Of a stretch of DNA of 64,000 bases, positions 15,337 to 24,605 are shown piece by piece. The notes beneath the pieces are model-generated. The model did no database searches. It was given only the letters and a program-made list of their open reading frames with translations, and was not told the DNA's origin. The position numbers and the translations under genes were made by a program. The DNA comes from Methylosinus sp. C49 (lineage in GTDB: Bacteria; Pseudomonadota; Alphaproteobacteria; Rhizobiales; Beijerinckiaceae): NCBI RefSeq assembly GCF_009936375.1, contig NZ_AP022332.1, forward strand, positions 1-64,000, written 5' to 3'. Position 1 is the first letter of the stretch, and the number at the start of each line of letters is the position of its first letter.

Positions 15337-16922
15337 CCAAGATCACGCAGCCGCAACGTCTCGATCTCATTCCGCCCTCGGCTCCCTTCTCCGAGGAGCA
15401 GCGCGCCTGGCTCAACGGTTTTTTCGCCGGGCTGATGTCGATGGACGACGCCGGCGTCGTCGCTCTGTCGCCAGCGGAAAATGCGGCCATAGCCGGCGAG
15501 GCGGATGACGGCGCGGCGCCTTGGCATGATCCGACGCTGCAATTGCAGGAGCGCATGACGCTCGCGCAAGGCCGTCCGCTGCGACGGCGCATAATGGCCG
15601 CAATGGCGCAGCAGGATTGCGGCCAATGCGGCTATGATTGCCAAAATTATGCGGAAGCGCTGTTCGCCGGCAAGGAGGAACGTCTCAATCTCTGCGCGCC
15701 GGGCGGCAAGGACACAGCGCGCATGTTGAAGACGCTCACGCAAGAGCGCGACGCTACGCCATCCACCGGGATAGAGCCGCCGGCGCCTCCCTGCTCGCCG
15801 TCCACATCGGCGCCGGGCCGCTCACGCGACAATCCGGTCGAGGCGATATTTTTGTCGCGTCGGAGGCTGAACAAGCCGGCCTCGGAAAAGGAGACATGGC
15901 ATATAGAACTCGATCTTTCGAAGAGCGGGATCGATTACAGCGTCGGCGATTCGCTCGGCGTCTTCGCGCAGAATGATCTCGGCCTCGTCGATCAGATCAT
16001 CGCCATGATCGGCGCCTCGCCGCTCGCGCCAGTGAGGGGCAAGAGTCTTCGCGAAGCGCTGCGTGACGATTGCGCGCTTTCGCCTGCGCCCGATCGGCTC
16101 TTCGAGCTGATCTCTTTCCTCACCGGCGGCGAGACGCGCGCCAAGGCGCGCGCGCTGGCGCAGGGCGAAGATAGCGACAATGACGCCGATCTCGACGTGC
16201 TGGCGGCCTTGATGAAATTTCCGGGCGTGCGGCCGCATGCGGAAGCTTTCGTCGAGGCGCTAGAACCTCTGCAGCCGCGGCTCTATTCCATATCCTCCTC
16301 GCCAAAGGCGGCTCCAGGGCGCGTATCGCTCACTGTCGACGCCGTGCGCTACAAGATCGGCAAACGCCTGCGCAAAGGCGTCGCCTCCACTTTTCTCGCC
16401 GAGCGCATCGAGAGCGAAGCGCCGGTGAAAGTCTATGTGCAGGCGTCGCATGGCTTCTCGCTTCCGAATGATCCGAATGCGCCGGTCGTCATGATCGGCC
16501 CCGGCACGGGCGTGGCGCCGTTTCGCGCTTTTCTTCAGGAGCGGCAGGCGATCGGCGCGCGCGGGCGCAATTGGCTGTTCTTCGGTCATCAGCGTAGCGA
16601 TTGCGATTTCTTTTACTCCGATGAATTGAACGCGATGAAGTCATCCGGCGTGCTCACGCGCCTCTCGCTCGCCTGGTCGCGGGACGGCTCCGAAAAATTC
16701 TACGTGCAGGACCGCATGCGCGAAGTAGGCCGCGATCTCTTCGCCTGGCTCGCCGAAGGCGCGCATATCTATGTCTGTGGCGACGCCAAGCGCATGGCCA
16801 AGGATGTCGAGCGCGCGCTCGTCGATATCGTCGCGCAATATGGCGCGCGCGCCACGGACGAAGCCGTCGCCTTCGTCGCGGAATTGAAGAAGAGCGGCCG
16901 CTACCGACAGGATGTCTATTGA
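15333..16922 (+). CDS. CysJ-like flavoprotein reductase with an added Cys4 (Fe-S) motif
   Basis: A 529-residue NADPH-linked flavoprotein. Residues about 170-529 are the FAD/NADPH part of CysJ or P450 reductase: RLYSISSSP (FAD), GPGTGVAPFRAFLQER (NADPH) and a C-terminal GRYRQDVY typical of CysJ. The FMN-binding flavodoxin domain is absent. In its place residues 90-125 carry C96-x2-C99-x3-C103-x17-C121 (CGQCGYDC...LCAPGG), a likely [4Fe-4S] site reminiscent of the FeS domain of RnfB. The N-terminus has FSEEQRAWLNGFFAG. Genes on both sides overlap it by a few nt. Probable role: passing NADPH electrons to NirA or NasA through an Fe-S centre instead of FMN (inference). Confidence 0.85.
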   Translation: MTKITQPQRLDLIPPSAPFSEEQRAWLNGFFAGLMSMDDAGVVALSPAENAAIAGEADDGAAPWHDPTLQLQERMTLAQGRPLRRRIMAAMAQQDCGQCGYDCQNYAEALFAGKEERLNLCAPGGKDTARMLKTLTQERDATPSTGIEPPAPPCSPSTSAPGRSRDNPVEAIFLSRRRLNKPASEKETWHIELDLSKSGIDYSVGDSLGVFAQNDLGLVDQIIAMIGASPLAPVRGKSLREALRDDCALSPAPDRLFELISFLTGGETRAKARALAQGEDSDNDADLDVLAALMKFPGVRPHAEAFVEALEPLQPRLYSISSSPKAAPGRVSLTVDAVRYKIGKRLRKGVASTFLAERIESEAPVKVYVQASHGFSLPNDPNAPVVMIGPGTGVAPFRAFLQERQAIGARGRNWLFFGHQRSDCDFFYSDELNAMKSSGVLTRLSLAWSRDGSEKFYVQDRMREVGRDLFAWLAEGAHIYVCGDAKRMAKDVERALVDIVAQYGARATDEAVAFVAELKKSGRYRQDVY

Positions 16923-19606
16923 TGCAGAGGGTCGATCCACGCAGCGCCTCTGTCGCGACCATTTGCCCTTATTGCGGCGTCGGCTGCGGCGTGCTGGCGA
17001 CGCCGGATGGATGCGGCGGCGCGACTGTCGCCGGCGATCCAGATCATCCGGCCAATCACGGGCGGCTGTGCTCCAAAGGCTCCGCCCTGCATGAGACGCT
17101 GTCGCTGGACGGGCGTCTGCTGCATCCGATGCTGCGCGCCGGCGAGACGCTGCGACGCGCGACATGGGACGAGGCGCTCGATCATGTCGCGCAGGGCTTT
17201 GCGCGCGTCATCGATACGCATGGACCGCAGGCGGTCGCCTTCTATCTCTCCGGCCAATTGCTGACGGAGGATTATTACGCGGCGAACAAGCTGATCAAAG
17301 GCTTCATCGGCTCGCCGCATGTCGACACAAATTCGCGGCTGTGCATGGCCTCGACAGTGGCGGGACATAAGCGCGCTCTGGGCGCCGATGTCGTACCGGG
17401 ATGCTATGAGGATCTCGACTGCGCCGATCTCATCGTGCTCGTCGGCTCCAATGCGGCCTGGTGTCATCCGATCTTGTTTCAGCGCATGTTGCGCAACAAG
17501 CAGGAGCGTGGCGCGAAGATCGTCGTCATCGATCCGCGCCGCACGGCGACTGCGGAAGAGGCCGATCTCTTTCTGCCCATCGCGCCCGGCGGCGATGTCG
17601 CGCTCTTCTGCGGCCTGCTCGTGCATCTCGTCGCCAATGGCGCGACCTGCGACGATTACATCGCGCAGCATACGGAAGGCTTCGCGCAGGCGCTCGACGC
17701 CGCGCGCGAAATCGCGCCGACCATCGCCGCGACAGCAACGGCGACCGGGCTGCACGAGGTCGATGTCGCGGCTTTCTTCGAGCTCTTTGCCACAACGCCG
17801 AAGACTGTCACCGCCTTTTCCCAGGGCGTCAATCAATCCGCGCAGGGAACGGACAAGGTCGACGCGATCATTCATTGTCATCTCGCGACAGGGCGCATCG
17901 GCGCGCCGGGCGCCGCGCCCTTCTCGCTCACAGGCCAGCCCAACGCCATGGGCGGACGCGAGGTCGGCGGCCTCGCCAATCAGCTCGCCGCGCATATGGG
18001 CTTTTCCAGCGAGGAGGTCGATCGCGTGCGGCGCTTCTGGAATGCGCCGCGCATTGCGACGCATGAAGGCCTCAAGGCCGTCCAAATGTTCGGGGCCATT
18101 GCGCGCGGCGAGATAAAGGCGCTGTGGGTGATGGGAACCAATCCCGCCGTCTCGCTGCCTCGAGCGGATGATGCGCGCGCGGCGCTGGCGAAGCTCGATC
18201 TCTTCGTCGTCTCCGACAATGTGCTGTCGAACGACACGATAAACGCCGGCACGCATGTGCTGCTGCCGGCGCAAGCCTGGGGCGAGAAATCCGGCACGGT
18301 CACGAATTCGGAACGGCGCATCTCGCGTCAGCGCGCCTTTCTGCCATCGCCCGGCGAGGCGCAGCCGGATTGGCGCATCGTCAGCGACGTCGCGACGCGC
18401 ATGAGCTTTAGCGACGCTTTCCGTTTTCAATCCGCTGCGGATGTGTTTCGCGAACATGCGGCGCTCTCGGCTTTCGAGAATGACGGCACGCGCAGCTTCG
18501 ACATAGGCGGGCTCGCAACGCTCTCGGATGAAGCCTATGACGCGCTGCATCCGACGTTTTGGCCGATCCGCGCCGGCGAGACTAAAGGGCGCGAACGCTT
18601 TTTCAGCGAGGGCGGCTATTTCACCGCCAATGGCAAGGCGCGCTTCACCGCGCCGGAGCCGCCGTCGCTGAAAACCGGGACGACGGCGGCCTTTCCCTTC
18701 CGCCTCAACACGGGGCGCATTCGCGACCAGTGGCACACGATGACGCGCACGGGCAAGAGCCCGCGTCTCGCTCGGCATTCGCCCTTTCCCTTCGTCGAGA
18801 TTCATCCCGCCGACGCGGCGCCGCTCGGTCTCGTCGACAACGGCTTCGCCTGCGTTTCGACGCGCCATGGCGAGTGCCTGCTCGCAGTGTCCGTCACCGA
18901 TCGGCAGCGGCGCGGGCAATTATTCGCGCCCATTCATTGGAGCGACGAGACGTCTTCTTTCGCGCGCGTCGGCTCGCTCGTCGCCGCGATCGTCGATCCG
19001 CATTCGGGGCAGCCGGAAGCGAAGGCGACGCCAGCCCGCATAGATGCGGTCGCATTCAAATCGCGCGGCTTTCTGCTCTCGCGCGCGCCGCTGCGGCCGA
19101 CGATCGCCGCGCTCGGAACCAAAGTCGCCGTCGCTGGCGGCCATGGGCTTCTCTTCGCCTCGGACGCGGCTCTCGCATCATGGCGCGATTATGCGGCGTC
19201 GCTCGGCGGTGAGGCCGATATTGCGGAATATCTCGACGAGGCGCGCGGGATCTATCGCGTCGCGCGCTTTCGTGAGCAGCGCGTCGATTTCTGTCTCTTC
19301 GTCGGAAGAGAGGATGCGCGCGGCGCCTTCGACGCGGCGACCTCGCTGTTCGAGACAGAGACGCTCGGCTCGGAGCAGCGCAAAGCGCTTTTGTCGGGGC
19401 GCTCGCCCGATGGCGCAGCGCAGGATGGTCCGATCGTCTGCGCCTGCTTCGGCGTCGGCGCCAAGGCGATCGATACGGCGATCGCGAATGGCGCGCGCAG
19501 CGTCGCCGCGATCGGCGAGAAGCTGCGCGCTGGCACCAATTGCGGCTCCTGCATTCCAGAGCTGAAGCGCGCCATCGCCACGGCGCGCGCCTGCTGCGAG
19601 GAGTGA
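16922..19606 (+). CDS. nasA: Assimilatory nitrate reductase catalytic subunit NasA
   Basis: An 894-residue molybdopterin oxidoreductase reducing nitrate to nitrite in the cytoplasm. The N-terminal [4Fe-4S] site is C-P-Y-C-GVGC...LCSKG. The Mo-bis-MGD core follows, with DTNSRLCMASTVAGHKRALG (active-site region), VIDPRRTATAEEADL and the C-terminal LNTGRIRDQWHTMTRTGKSP. A BFD-like [2Fe-2S] domain ends the protein (VCACFGVG... and TNCGSCIPELKR). ATG at 16922 shares one base with the previous stop. No twin-arginine signal, so cytoplasmic and assimilatory rather than NapA. The C-terminal [2Fe-2S] domain complements the truncated NirB-like reductase upstream. Last gene of the operon; pgk converges 10 nt later. 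Confidence 0.95.
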   Translation: MQRVDPRSASVATICPYCGVGCGVLATPDGCGGATVAGDPDHPANHGRLCSKGSALHETLSLDGRLLHPMLRAGETLRRATWDEALDHVAQGFARVIDTHGPQAVAFYLSGQLLTEDYYAANKLIKGFIGSPHVDTNSRLCMASTVAGHKRALGADVVPGCYEDLDCADLIVLVGSNAAWCHPILFQRMLRNKQERGAKIVVIDPRRTATAEEADLFLPIAPGGDVALFCGLLVHLVANGATCDDYIAQHTEGFAQALDAAREIAPTIAATATATGLHEVDVAAFFELFATTPKTVTAFSQGVNQSAQGTDKVDAIIHCHLATGRIGAPGAAPFSLTGQPNAMGGREVGGLANQLAAHMGFSSEEVDRVRRFWNAPRIATHEGLKAVQMFGAIARGEIKALWVMGTNPAVSLPRADDARAALAKLDLFVVSDNVLSNDTINAGTHVLLPAQAWGEKSGTVTNSERRISRQRAFLPSPGEAQPDWRIVSDVATRMSFSDAFRFQSAADVFREHAALSAFENDGTRSFDIGGLATLSDEAYDALHPTFWPIRAGETKGRERFFSEGGYFTANGKARFTAPEPPSLKTGTTAAFPFRLNTGRIRDQWHTMTRTGKSPRLARHSPFPFVEIHPADAAPLGLVDNGFACVSTRHGECLLAVSVTDRQRRGQLFAPIHWSDETSSFARVGSLVAAIVDPHSGQPEAKATPARIDAVAFKSRGFLLSRAPLRPTIAALGTKVAVAGGHGLLFASDAALASWRDYAASLGGEADIAEYLDEARGIYRVARFREQRVDFCLFVGREDARGAFDAATSLFETETLGSEQRKALLSGRSPDGAAQDGPIVCACFGVGAKAIDTAIANGARSVAAIGEKLRAGTNCGSCIPELKRAIATARACCEE

Positions 19607-19616
19607 CAGCGGCTAC

Positions 19617-20813
19617 TTATCTCGTCAGCGCCGCGACGCCGGGAAGCTCCTTGCCCTCGAGCCATTCGAGGAAAGCGCCGCCAGCGGTCGAGAGATAGCT
19701 GAACTCCTGCGCCGCATGGGCCTGGTTGAGCGCGGCCACAGTGTCGCCGCCGCCGGCGACGGAGAGCAGCTTTCCTTCCACCGTCAGCCGCGCCGCCGTC
19801 TGCGCGACGGCGTTGGTGCCTTCATCGAAAGGCGGCAGCTCGAAGGCGCCGAGCGGGCCGTTCCAGACCAGCGTCTTCGCCTTGGCGAGCAGGCTCTCTA
19901 TATGGGCGATGCTCTTCGGCCCGACGTCGAGGATCATGTCGCTCTCGCCGACATGCTCGATCGCGACGATATGCGAAGGCGCATGCGCCTCGAATTTCTG
20001 CGCGACAGTGGCGTCGATCGGCAGCACGATCTCGCAATTGGACGATTGCGCATCGGCGAGAATGGCGCGCGCCTTCTCGAGCAGATCATGCTCGCACAGC
20101 GATTTGCCGACTGGCTTGCCCTCAGCGGCGAGGAAAGTATTGGCCATGCCGCCGCCGATGACGAGAATATCGACCTTGCGAATGAGATTGCCGAGCAGAT
20201 CGAGCTTGGTGGAGATTTTCGCGCCGCCGACGATCGCCATGACGGGACGCGCGGGATGTTCCAGCGCCTCGGAGAGCGCCTGCAGCTCCGCCTGCATGGT
20301 GCGGCCTGCGTAGGCCGGCAGAAGATGCGCGAGCCCTTCCGTCGAGGCGTGCGCGCGATGCGCGGCGGAGAAGGCGTCATTCACATAAATGTCGCCGAGC
20401 TTGGCGAGCTGCGCCGCGAAGGCGGGATCGTTCTTCTCCTCGCCCTTGTGGAAGCGCGTGTTCTCGAGCAGCAGAATATCGCCATTCTTCAGCTGCGCGA
20501 TGGCCGCGCCGGCGACATCGCCGACGCAATCATCGGCGAAGGCGATCTTGCGCTTGGCCGTCTCCTCTATCGCGGAGACGATGGGCTTCAAGGAATCCTC
20601 TTCCTTGCGTTCGCCCTTGGGACGGCCGAAATGGGCGAGAAGGATGACCTTGCCGCCCTTTTTCGAAATATCCTCTATCGTCGGCAGCACGCGCTCTATG
20701 CGCGTCTTGTCGGTGACGACGCCATTCTCGGTCGGCACATTGAGATCGACGCGCAACAGGACGCGCTTGCCGTCGAGATCGGCGGAATCGAGCGTTTTGA
20801 AGGAGGAGGTCAT
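19617..20813 (-). CDS. pgk: Phosphoglycerate kinase
   Basis: A 398-residue enzyme interconverting 1,3-bisphosphoglycerate and 3-phosphoglycerate with ADP/ATP. The N-terminus has [13 protein letters not shown], the substrate-binding signature. [14 protein letters not shown] follows, and the nucleotide site [14 protein letters not shown] and [12 protein letters not shown] lie in the C-terminal domain. Length is normal. It is the last gene of a leftward cluster gap, zinc-ribbon gene, coiled-coil membrane gene, pgk with gaps of at most 16 nt. Confidence 0.96.
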   Translation of the reverse strand: MTSSFKTLDSADLDGKRVLLRVDLNVPTENGVVTDKTRIERVLPTIEDISKKGGKVILLAHFGRPKGERKEEDSLKPIVSAIEETAKRKIAFADDCVGDVAGAAIAQLKNGDILLLENTRFHKGEEKNDPAFAAQLAKLGDIYVNDAFSAAHRAHASTEGLAHLLPAYAGRTMQAELQALSEALEHPARPVMAIVGGAKISTKLDLLGNLIRKVDILVIGGGMANTFLAAEGKPVGKSLCEHDLLEKARAILADAQSSNCEIVLPIDATVAQKFEAHAPSHIVAIEHVGESDMILDVGPKSIAHIESLLAKAKTLVWNGPLGAFELPPFDEGTNAVAQTAARLTVEGKLLSVAGGGDTVAALNQAHAAQEFSYLSTAGGAFLEWLEGKELPGVAALTR

Positions 20814-20814
20814 G

Positions 20815-21174
20815 TCACCTCTTCAGAAAGTTCATAGCGAAGATCAGTATGCCCGAGCCGAGAGCCCAGGTGGTGAAAACGATGCCGAGCATCGTCCATG
20901 TGGACGGAAGACCGGCGATGCGGGCGTCGAGACCGCTCAAGCGTCCGTCGAGGCCGGTAAGGCGCCCATCGACTTTCGCAATATCGATCTCGATCTTCGT
21001 CAAGCGCCCGCCCTGTCCCTTCAGGTCGGAACTCAACTCCTTGAGCAAGGACTTGATTTCCGAAATATCAGACTCGAGGCGGGCCACTCTTTGTTCGAGC
21101 ATAGGATCCTCCGGACCGTCCCCACCGCCGCTCATTCGCGCCCGGCTCGGGTCAAAGGGAACAATTTCGGCCAT
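20815..21174 (-). CDS. Coiled-coil protein with a C-terminal membrane anchor
   Basis: A 119-residue protein with three parts: a polar N-terminus, a heptad-rich region around residues 25-90 ([20 protein letters not shown], then repeated DGRL and DARI steps), and one C-terminal membrane helix ([20 protein letters not shown]) ending in a basic FLKR. It looks like a tail-anchored coiled coil. It starts 4 nt after the previous gene and stops 1 nt before pgk, so it is surely in the same transcript. Function unknown. Confidence 0.78.
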   Translation of the reverse strand: MAEIVPFDPSRARMSGGGDGPEDPMLEQRVARLESDISEIKSLLKELSSDLKGQGGRLTKIEIDIAKVDGRLTGLDGRLSGLDARIAGLPSTWTMLGIVFTTWALGSGILIFAMNFLKR

Positions 21175-21178
21175 AACG

Positions 21179-21478
21179 TCAATCCGTATCGATAGGTTTG
21201 GCGGCGTCTCTCAAAATTTTCCATAAATGCCGCTCGATCATGCCGCAGCGCTGGCAAACGAGATCGACCGCATCGCCGTTGAATGCGCCTAAACTCGGGC
21301 GTTGCGCGGCTTCGAAAATCCGAGAAGCGATAAGGTAGAAGCTCTCGCTTCCGCAACGCAAGCATCTGAGCTTCGGAAACGCCACATCGACGGCTTTCGC
21401 CATATCGACGAGCGATGCGTCGGTCTCTCGCGCCTCGCGCTCGCCCGCGTCGGTCCCGCCACTCGATTGGTCCACCAT
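21179..21478 (-). CDS. Small zinc-ribbon protein
   Basis: A 99-residue protein with two CxxC knuckles (LRCLRCGSESF and LVCQRCGMIERH) about 40 residues apart, as in a single zinc ribbon. The N-terminus is polar and acidic. Start at 21478 is chosen because AGGGG precedes it and it lies just after the gap stop; an upstream in-frame Met would overlap gap. It lies between gap and the coiled-coil gene in the same operon. Possible nucleic-acid or protein binding; no function assigned. Confidence 0.75.
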   Translation of the reverse strand: MVDQSSGGTDAGEREARETDASLVDMAKAVDVAFPKLRCLRCGSESFYLIASRIFEAAQRPSLGAFNGDAVDLVCQRCGMIERHLWKILRDAAKPIDTD

Positions 21479-21494
21479 CTTCGCCCCTAAAGCG

Positions 21495-22502
21495 TCAGAG
21501 CAATCCGCCGATCGTCGCGGCGACATCCGTCATGCGGCCGGAGAAGCCCCATTCATTGTCGTACCAGGACAGGACGCGCACCAGCTCGCCCTCGATCACC
21601 TTGGTCTGATCGAGATGAAACACGGATGAACGCGGATCATGGTTGAAATCGACCGAGACATTCTTGTCGTCGGTGTAACCGAGCACACCCTTCAACGGGC
21701 CGTCGGCGGCGGCGATGATGGCGGCGTTGATCTCTTCCTTGCTCGTCGCGCGCTTGGGCACGAATTTGAGATCGACAGCCGAGACATTGGGCGTCGGCAC
21801 GCGAATGGCGGCGCCGTCGAGCTTGCCCTTCAGTTCCGGCAGCACCAGGCCCACGGCCTTCGCCGCGCCGGTGGAAGTGGGAATCATCGACAGAGCGGCG
21901 GCGCGGGCGCGATAGAGGTCCTTGTGATAGGTGTCCAGCGTCGGCTGGTCGCCCGTGTAGGAGTGGATCGTCGTCATGAAGCCGCGCTCAATGCCAATGG
22001 CGTCATTCAGCACCTTGGCGACGGGCGCGAGGCAATTGGTGGTGCAGGAGGCGTTGGAGATCACGAGATCGTCCTTCGTGATCTTGTCCTGATTGACTCC
22101 ATAGACGACGGTGATGTCCGCTCCCTCGGAGGGCGCGGAGACCAGCACGCGCCTTGCGCCGGCGTCGAGCAGCGCTTTGGCCTTGTCGCGCGCGGTGAAA
22201 AGGCCCGTGCATTCCAGCGCAATGTCGACGCCCAGCGCCTTATACGGCAGCTCGGCCGGATTTTTGATCGCCGTGGCCTTGATCGGCCCCTGGCCCACGT
22301 CGATCGAATCGCCTTCGACCTTCACCTCGCGGGGGAAACGGCCATGAACGGAATCATAGCGCAGCAGATGGGCGTTGGTCTCGACGGAGCCGAGATCGTT
22401 GATCGTCACCACCTCGAGGTCGGTGCGGCCGGTCTCGACGATGTAGCGAAGAATATTGCGTCCGATGCGTCCGAACCCATTGATCGCCACTCTCACGGCC
22501 AT
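21495..22502 (-). CDS. gap: Type I glyceraldehyde-3-phosphate dehydrogenase
   Basis: A 335-residue enzyme converting glyceraldehyde-3-phosphate to 1,3-bisphosphoglycerate. It has the NAD site VAINGFGRIGRNILR, the active-site Cys in SNASCTTNCLAPVAK, and the C-terminal SWYDNEWGFSGRM. ATG at 22502 is preferred, with AAGGAG 8 nt upstream; the longer open frame 5' has no family similarity. First gene of the gap-pgk cluster and divergent from DUF4164-zapA. Transketolase, often the neighbour of gap in related genomes, is absent here. Confidence 0.96.
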   Translation of the reverse strand: MAVRVAINGFGRIGRNILRYIVETGRTDLEVVTINDLGSVETNAHLLRYDSVHGRFPREVKVEGDSIDVGQGPIKATAIKNPAELPYKALGVDIALECTGLFTARDKAKALLDAGARRVLVSAPSEGADITVVYGVNQDKITKDDLVISNASCTTNCLAPVAKVLNDAIGIERGFMTTIHSYTGDQPTLDTYHKDLYRARAAALSMIPTSTGAAKAVGLVLPELKGKLDGAAIRVPTPNVSAVDLKFVPKRATSKEEINAAIIAAADGPLKGVLGYTDDKNVSVDFNHDPRSSVFHLDQTKVIEGELVRVLSWYDNEWGFSGRMTDVAATIGGLL

Positions 22503-22768
22503 AGCGGTGCTCCTTCTCATCTGCTCGCTCGGGCGGGGCCGGGCGGCCGCTGAACCGCCCAAAATCGGGGCTTTGCCCATTTTGCCGCATTTTCTGGCGG
22601 CGAACGCCCGCTCGAATGAGCGGCTTGATAACAGGTCGCGCCCCCCTGTCAACGCGGTCACAGGTCGCTCTGCGGCGGAGTCGCGGCTCGGATTGGGGTT
22701 TACGCGATTGCTGCTAGGCGTTAACGATTCGTACGTGCGAATCTAATCGCGATCGGTCCGGTTTCCAT

Positions 22769-23062
22769 ATGACGCAAGTCCCACACAGGCTCGATGACGC
22801 GCTGCAACGGCTCTCCGCCGCGCTGGAGCGGCTGGAGGAGACCGTCGCGCGCCGAATAGAGGTCGAGCTGTCGCACGCGGATCTCGAAGAGGAGCTCGCC
22901 GTCATGCAGGACGATCGCAGCCGTCTCGGCCTCGAGCTCGACGCCGCCCTCGCCCAGAACAGCGCGCTGGAGAAGGCGCGCGACGAGGTGCTGACGCGTC
23001 TCGACCGCACGAGCCTCGGCATTATCGCCGTGCTCGGCGAGGAGGACCGGGCGCAGAGCTAG
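22769..23062 (+). CDS. DUF4164 family coiled-coil protein
   Basis: A 97-residue almost wholly helical protein (RLDDALQRLSAALERLEETV, then a second heptad stretch to about residue 85). DUF4164 genes sit directly before zapA in many alphaproteobacteria, as here, suggesting a link to division-ring assembly, but no biochemical role is known to me. The ribosome binding site is weak. Confidence 0.8.
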   Translation: MTQVPHRLDDALQRLSAALERLEETVARRIEVELSHADLEEELAVMQDDRSRLGLELDAALAQNSALEKARDEVLTRLDRTSLGIIAVLGEEDRAQS

Positions 23063-23166
23063 ATCGCGCGTTTCGATCGGCGCAGTCGGTCGGAAGCGTT
23101 CCATTGAAATGCGGGAACGCCATGCGATCCGGCGGGGTCGGATGGCGCTGTAGTCAGAGGCGGCGA

Positions 23167-23553
23167 ATGGCGCATGTGGTGGTGACGATCGCGGGCCGGA
23201 CCTATCGCATGGCCTGTGAGGATGGCGAGGAAGCCAATCTCGACGAGCTGGCCAAGCTCGTCGAAAACAAGATCTTGTCCCTGCGCGAAGGCTTCGGCGA
23301 CATTGGCGAGCAGCGCATCACCGTGATGGCGGCGCTCACCCTCGCCGATGAGGCGTCGATCGCGACGCGCAAGCTCGAGGCCCTGCAAGCGGAGCTGGCG
23401 ACGCTGCGCGAGAATGCGGCAGCGGCGAAAGAGGCCGAGGCCGCTCTGGTGGAGAAGCTCGCCGCAGCGCTGGAAGATGCGACGACGCGGGTCGAGCGCC
23501 TCTCGCGCGATCTTCAGCACGGGGGCGCGGAGGACGCGCCTCCGGCGCTCTGA
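23167..23553 (+). CDS. zapA: Cell division protein ZapA
   Basis: A 128-residue FtsZ-binding protein that bundles protofilaments at the division ring. The N-terminal globular part reads VVVTIAGRTYRMACEDGEE and NLDELAKLVENKI, then RITVMAALTLADE, typical of ZapA. The C-terminus is a long coiled coil (roughly 55-118). ATG at 23167 is chosen because homology begins there. Follows the DUF4164 gene by 104 nt. Confidence 0.9.
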   Translation: MAHVVVTIAGRTYRMACEDGEEANLDELAKLVENKILSLREGFGDIGEQRITVMAALTLADEASIATRKLEALQAELATLRENAAAAKEAEAALVEKLAAALEDATTRVERLSRDLQHGGAEDAPPAL

Positions 23554-23595
23554 CGCAGCACGGGGGCGCGTGGAGACGCCCCCTATACTCTGAGA

Positions 23596-24105
23596 TCAGC
23601 GGCCCCAGGCCTCGAAGGCGGGCTCGTGCTTGACCTTCTCGAGATCGTCGGCCTGCTGCGACAGCTGAATATGCCGGCGCTCCGCCGCGTCGCGCTCCGC
23701 GCCGTCCTTGAGAATGGCGATCTTGAGCTGCTCGGTCGCCTTGCGGGCGAGGCCGTTGATCCAGCGGTTGATATTGCTGACGACCAGATTCTTGCGCGCC
23801 AGCTCGGCGTCTCGGCCGGTCGCGTCGCTCTTCAAAATGTCGCGCTCCTTGACCGCCGCGGCGAGCTGCGCGTCGAGCTCGGCGAGCTTGTCCGGCGCGG
23901 CGCCGGCGCGCGCCTTCTCGATGGCGGCGATGCCGTCATCCAGCCAGGAGATTTGCTGCGCGAGCACGCCGTCCTTGATCGGCCCTTTGACGTCGAAGGA
24001 ATTGGGCAGCGGAAAGAAGGGGCTGATCTCCACCGCACGCGCCGGAGCGGCCGCGAAGGGCGCCGAGATCAGAACGGCCAGAGCCAGTGTGGCGAATTTC
24101 GACAT
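23596..24105 (-). CDS. Exported helical protein, unknown function
   Basis: A 169-residue protein with a signal peptide (LALAVLISAPFAAAPARA) and a mostly helical, charged mature region. This includes LAELDAQLAAAVKERDILK and an NRWINGLARKATEQ segment, ending AFEAWGR. It probably forms a periplasmic coiled coil. It converges with zapA across 42 nt, leaving no room for the 6S RNA gene often found after zapA. No family recognised. Confidence 0.68.
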   Translation of the reverse strand: MSKFATLALAVLISAPFAAAPARAVEISPFFPLPNSFDVKGPIKDGVLAQQISWLDDGIAAIEKARAGAAPDKLAELDAQLAAAVKERDILKSDATGRDAELARKNLVVSNINRWINGLARKATEQLKIAILKDGAERDAAERRHIQLSQQADDLEKVKHEPAFEAWGR

Positions 24106-24605
24106 GTTTCTCTCCCATGCCGGCGGGTCGTTGCGTCATGAAGGCGCGCCTTTTTCCCGGCGCGCCGCCGCCCGCGGCTGCGCAAGACTGGGCCAATGAC
24201 GTGACCAAGGCAAGTCGTTCTCGTCCCCTCGCCGCTTTCCCCTCGTCGCTCTCCTCGGACCTCGCCGCCCACGAGCCCGCCGCATCGGATAGCGGGGCCT
24301 TCCCGTCCGCGACCTTTTTTCACGCGAGCGCGGGCGGGGCCGGTTCCGCATCCGCGATGCCGTTGATCCGGCGTCGATATATTGCGCTGCAGCTCCGCCC
24401 TACACAATGGCGGGCCGGCGTGCGATAATAGGTTCGTTGAAGCGCACGCTCGACGCCCATCATCGACAGGGCCGCGCCGGCGCATTATTTTCACCAACGT
24501 CAGAATCGTCGTCTCGCCGCCGACAAAGGCGGCCGATTTCTAATTCTTATCGATACGATCGGGATACGTGGAAAAAAGATTAGATTGTCTTCAAAGGCGA
24601 GGCCA
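24106..24605. other. Intergenic, no gene recognised
   Basis: About 500 bp without a supportable gene; the short frames here have shadow-like composition. The last 70 bp are AT-richer and probably hold the promoter of the GGDEF-EAL gene. No clear -35/-10 or hairpin was found. Confidence 0.4.

Noticed and set aside
23554-23595. 6S RNA gene expected after zapA
   Set aside because: Only 42 bp separate zapA from the convergent gene, too short for 6S RNA.
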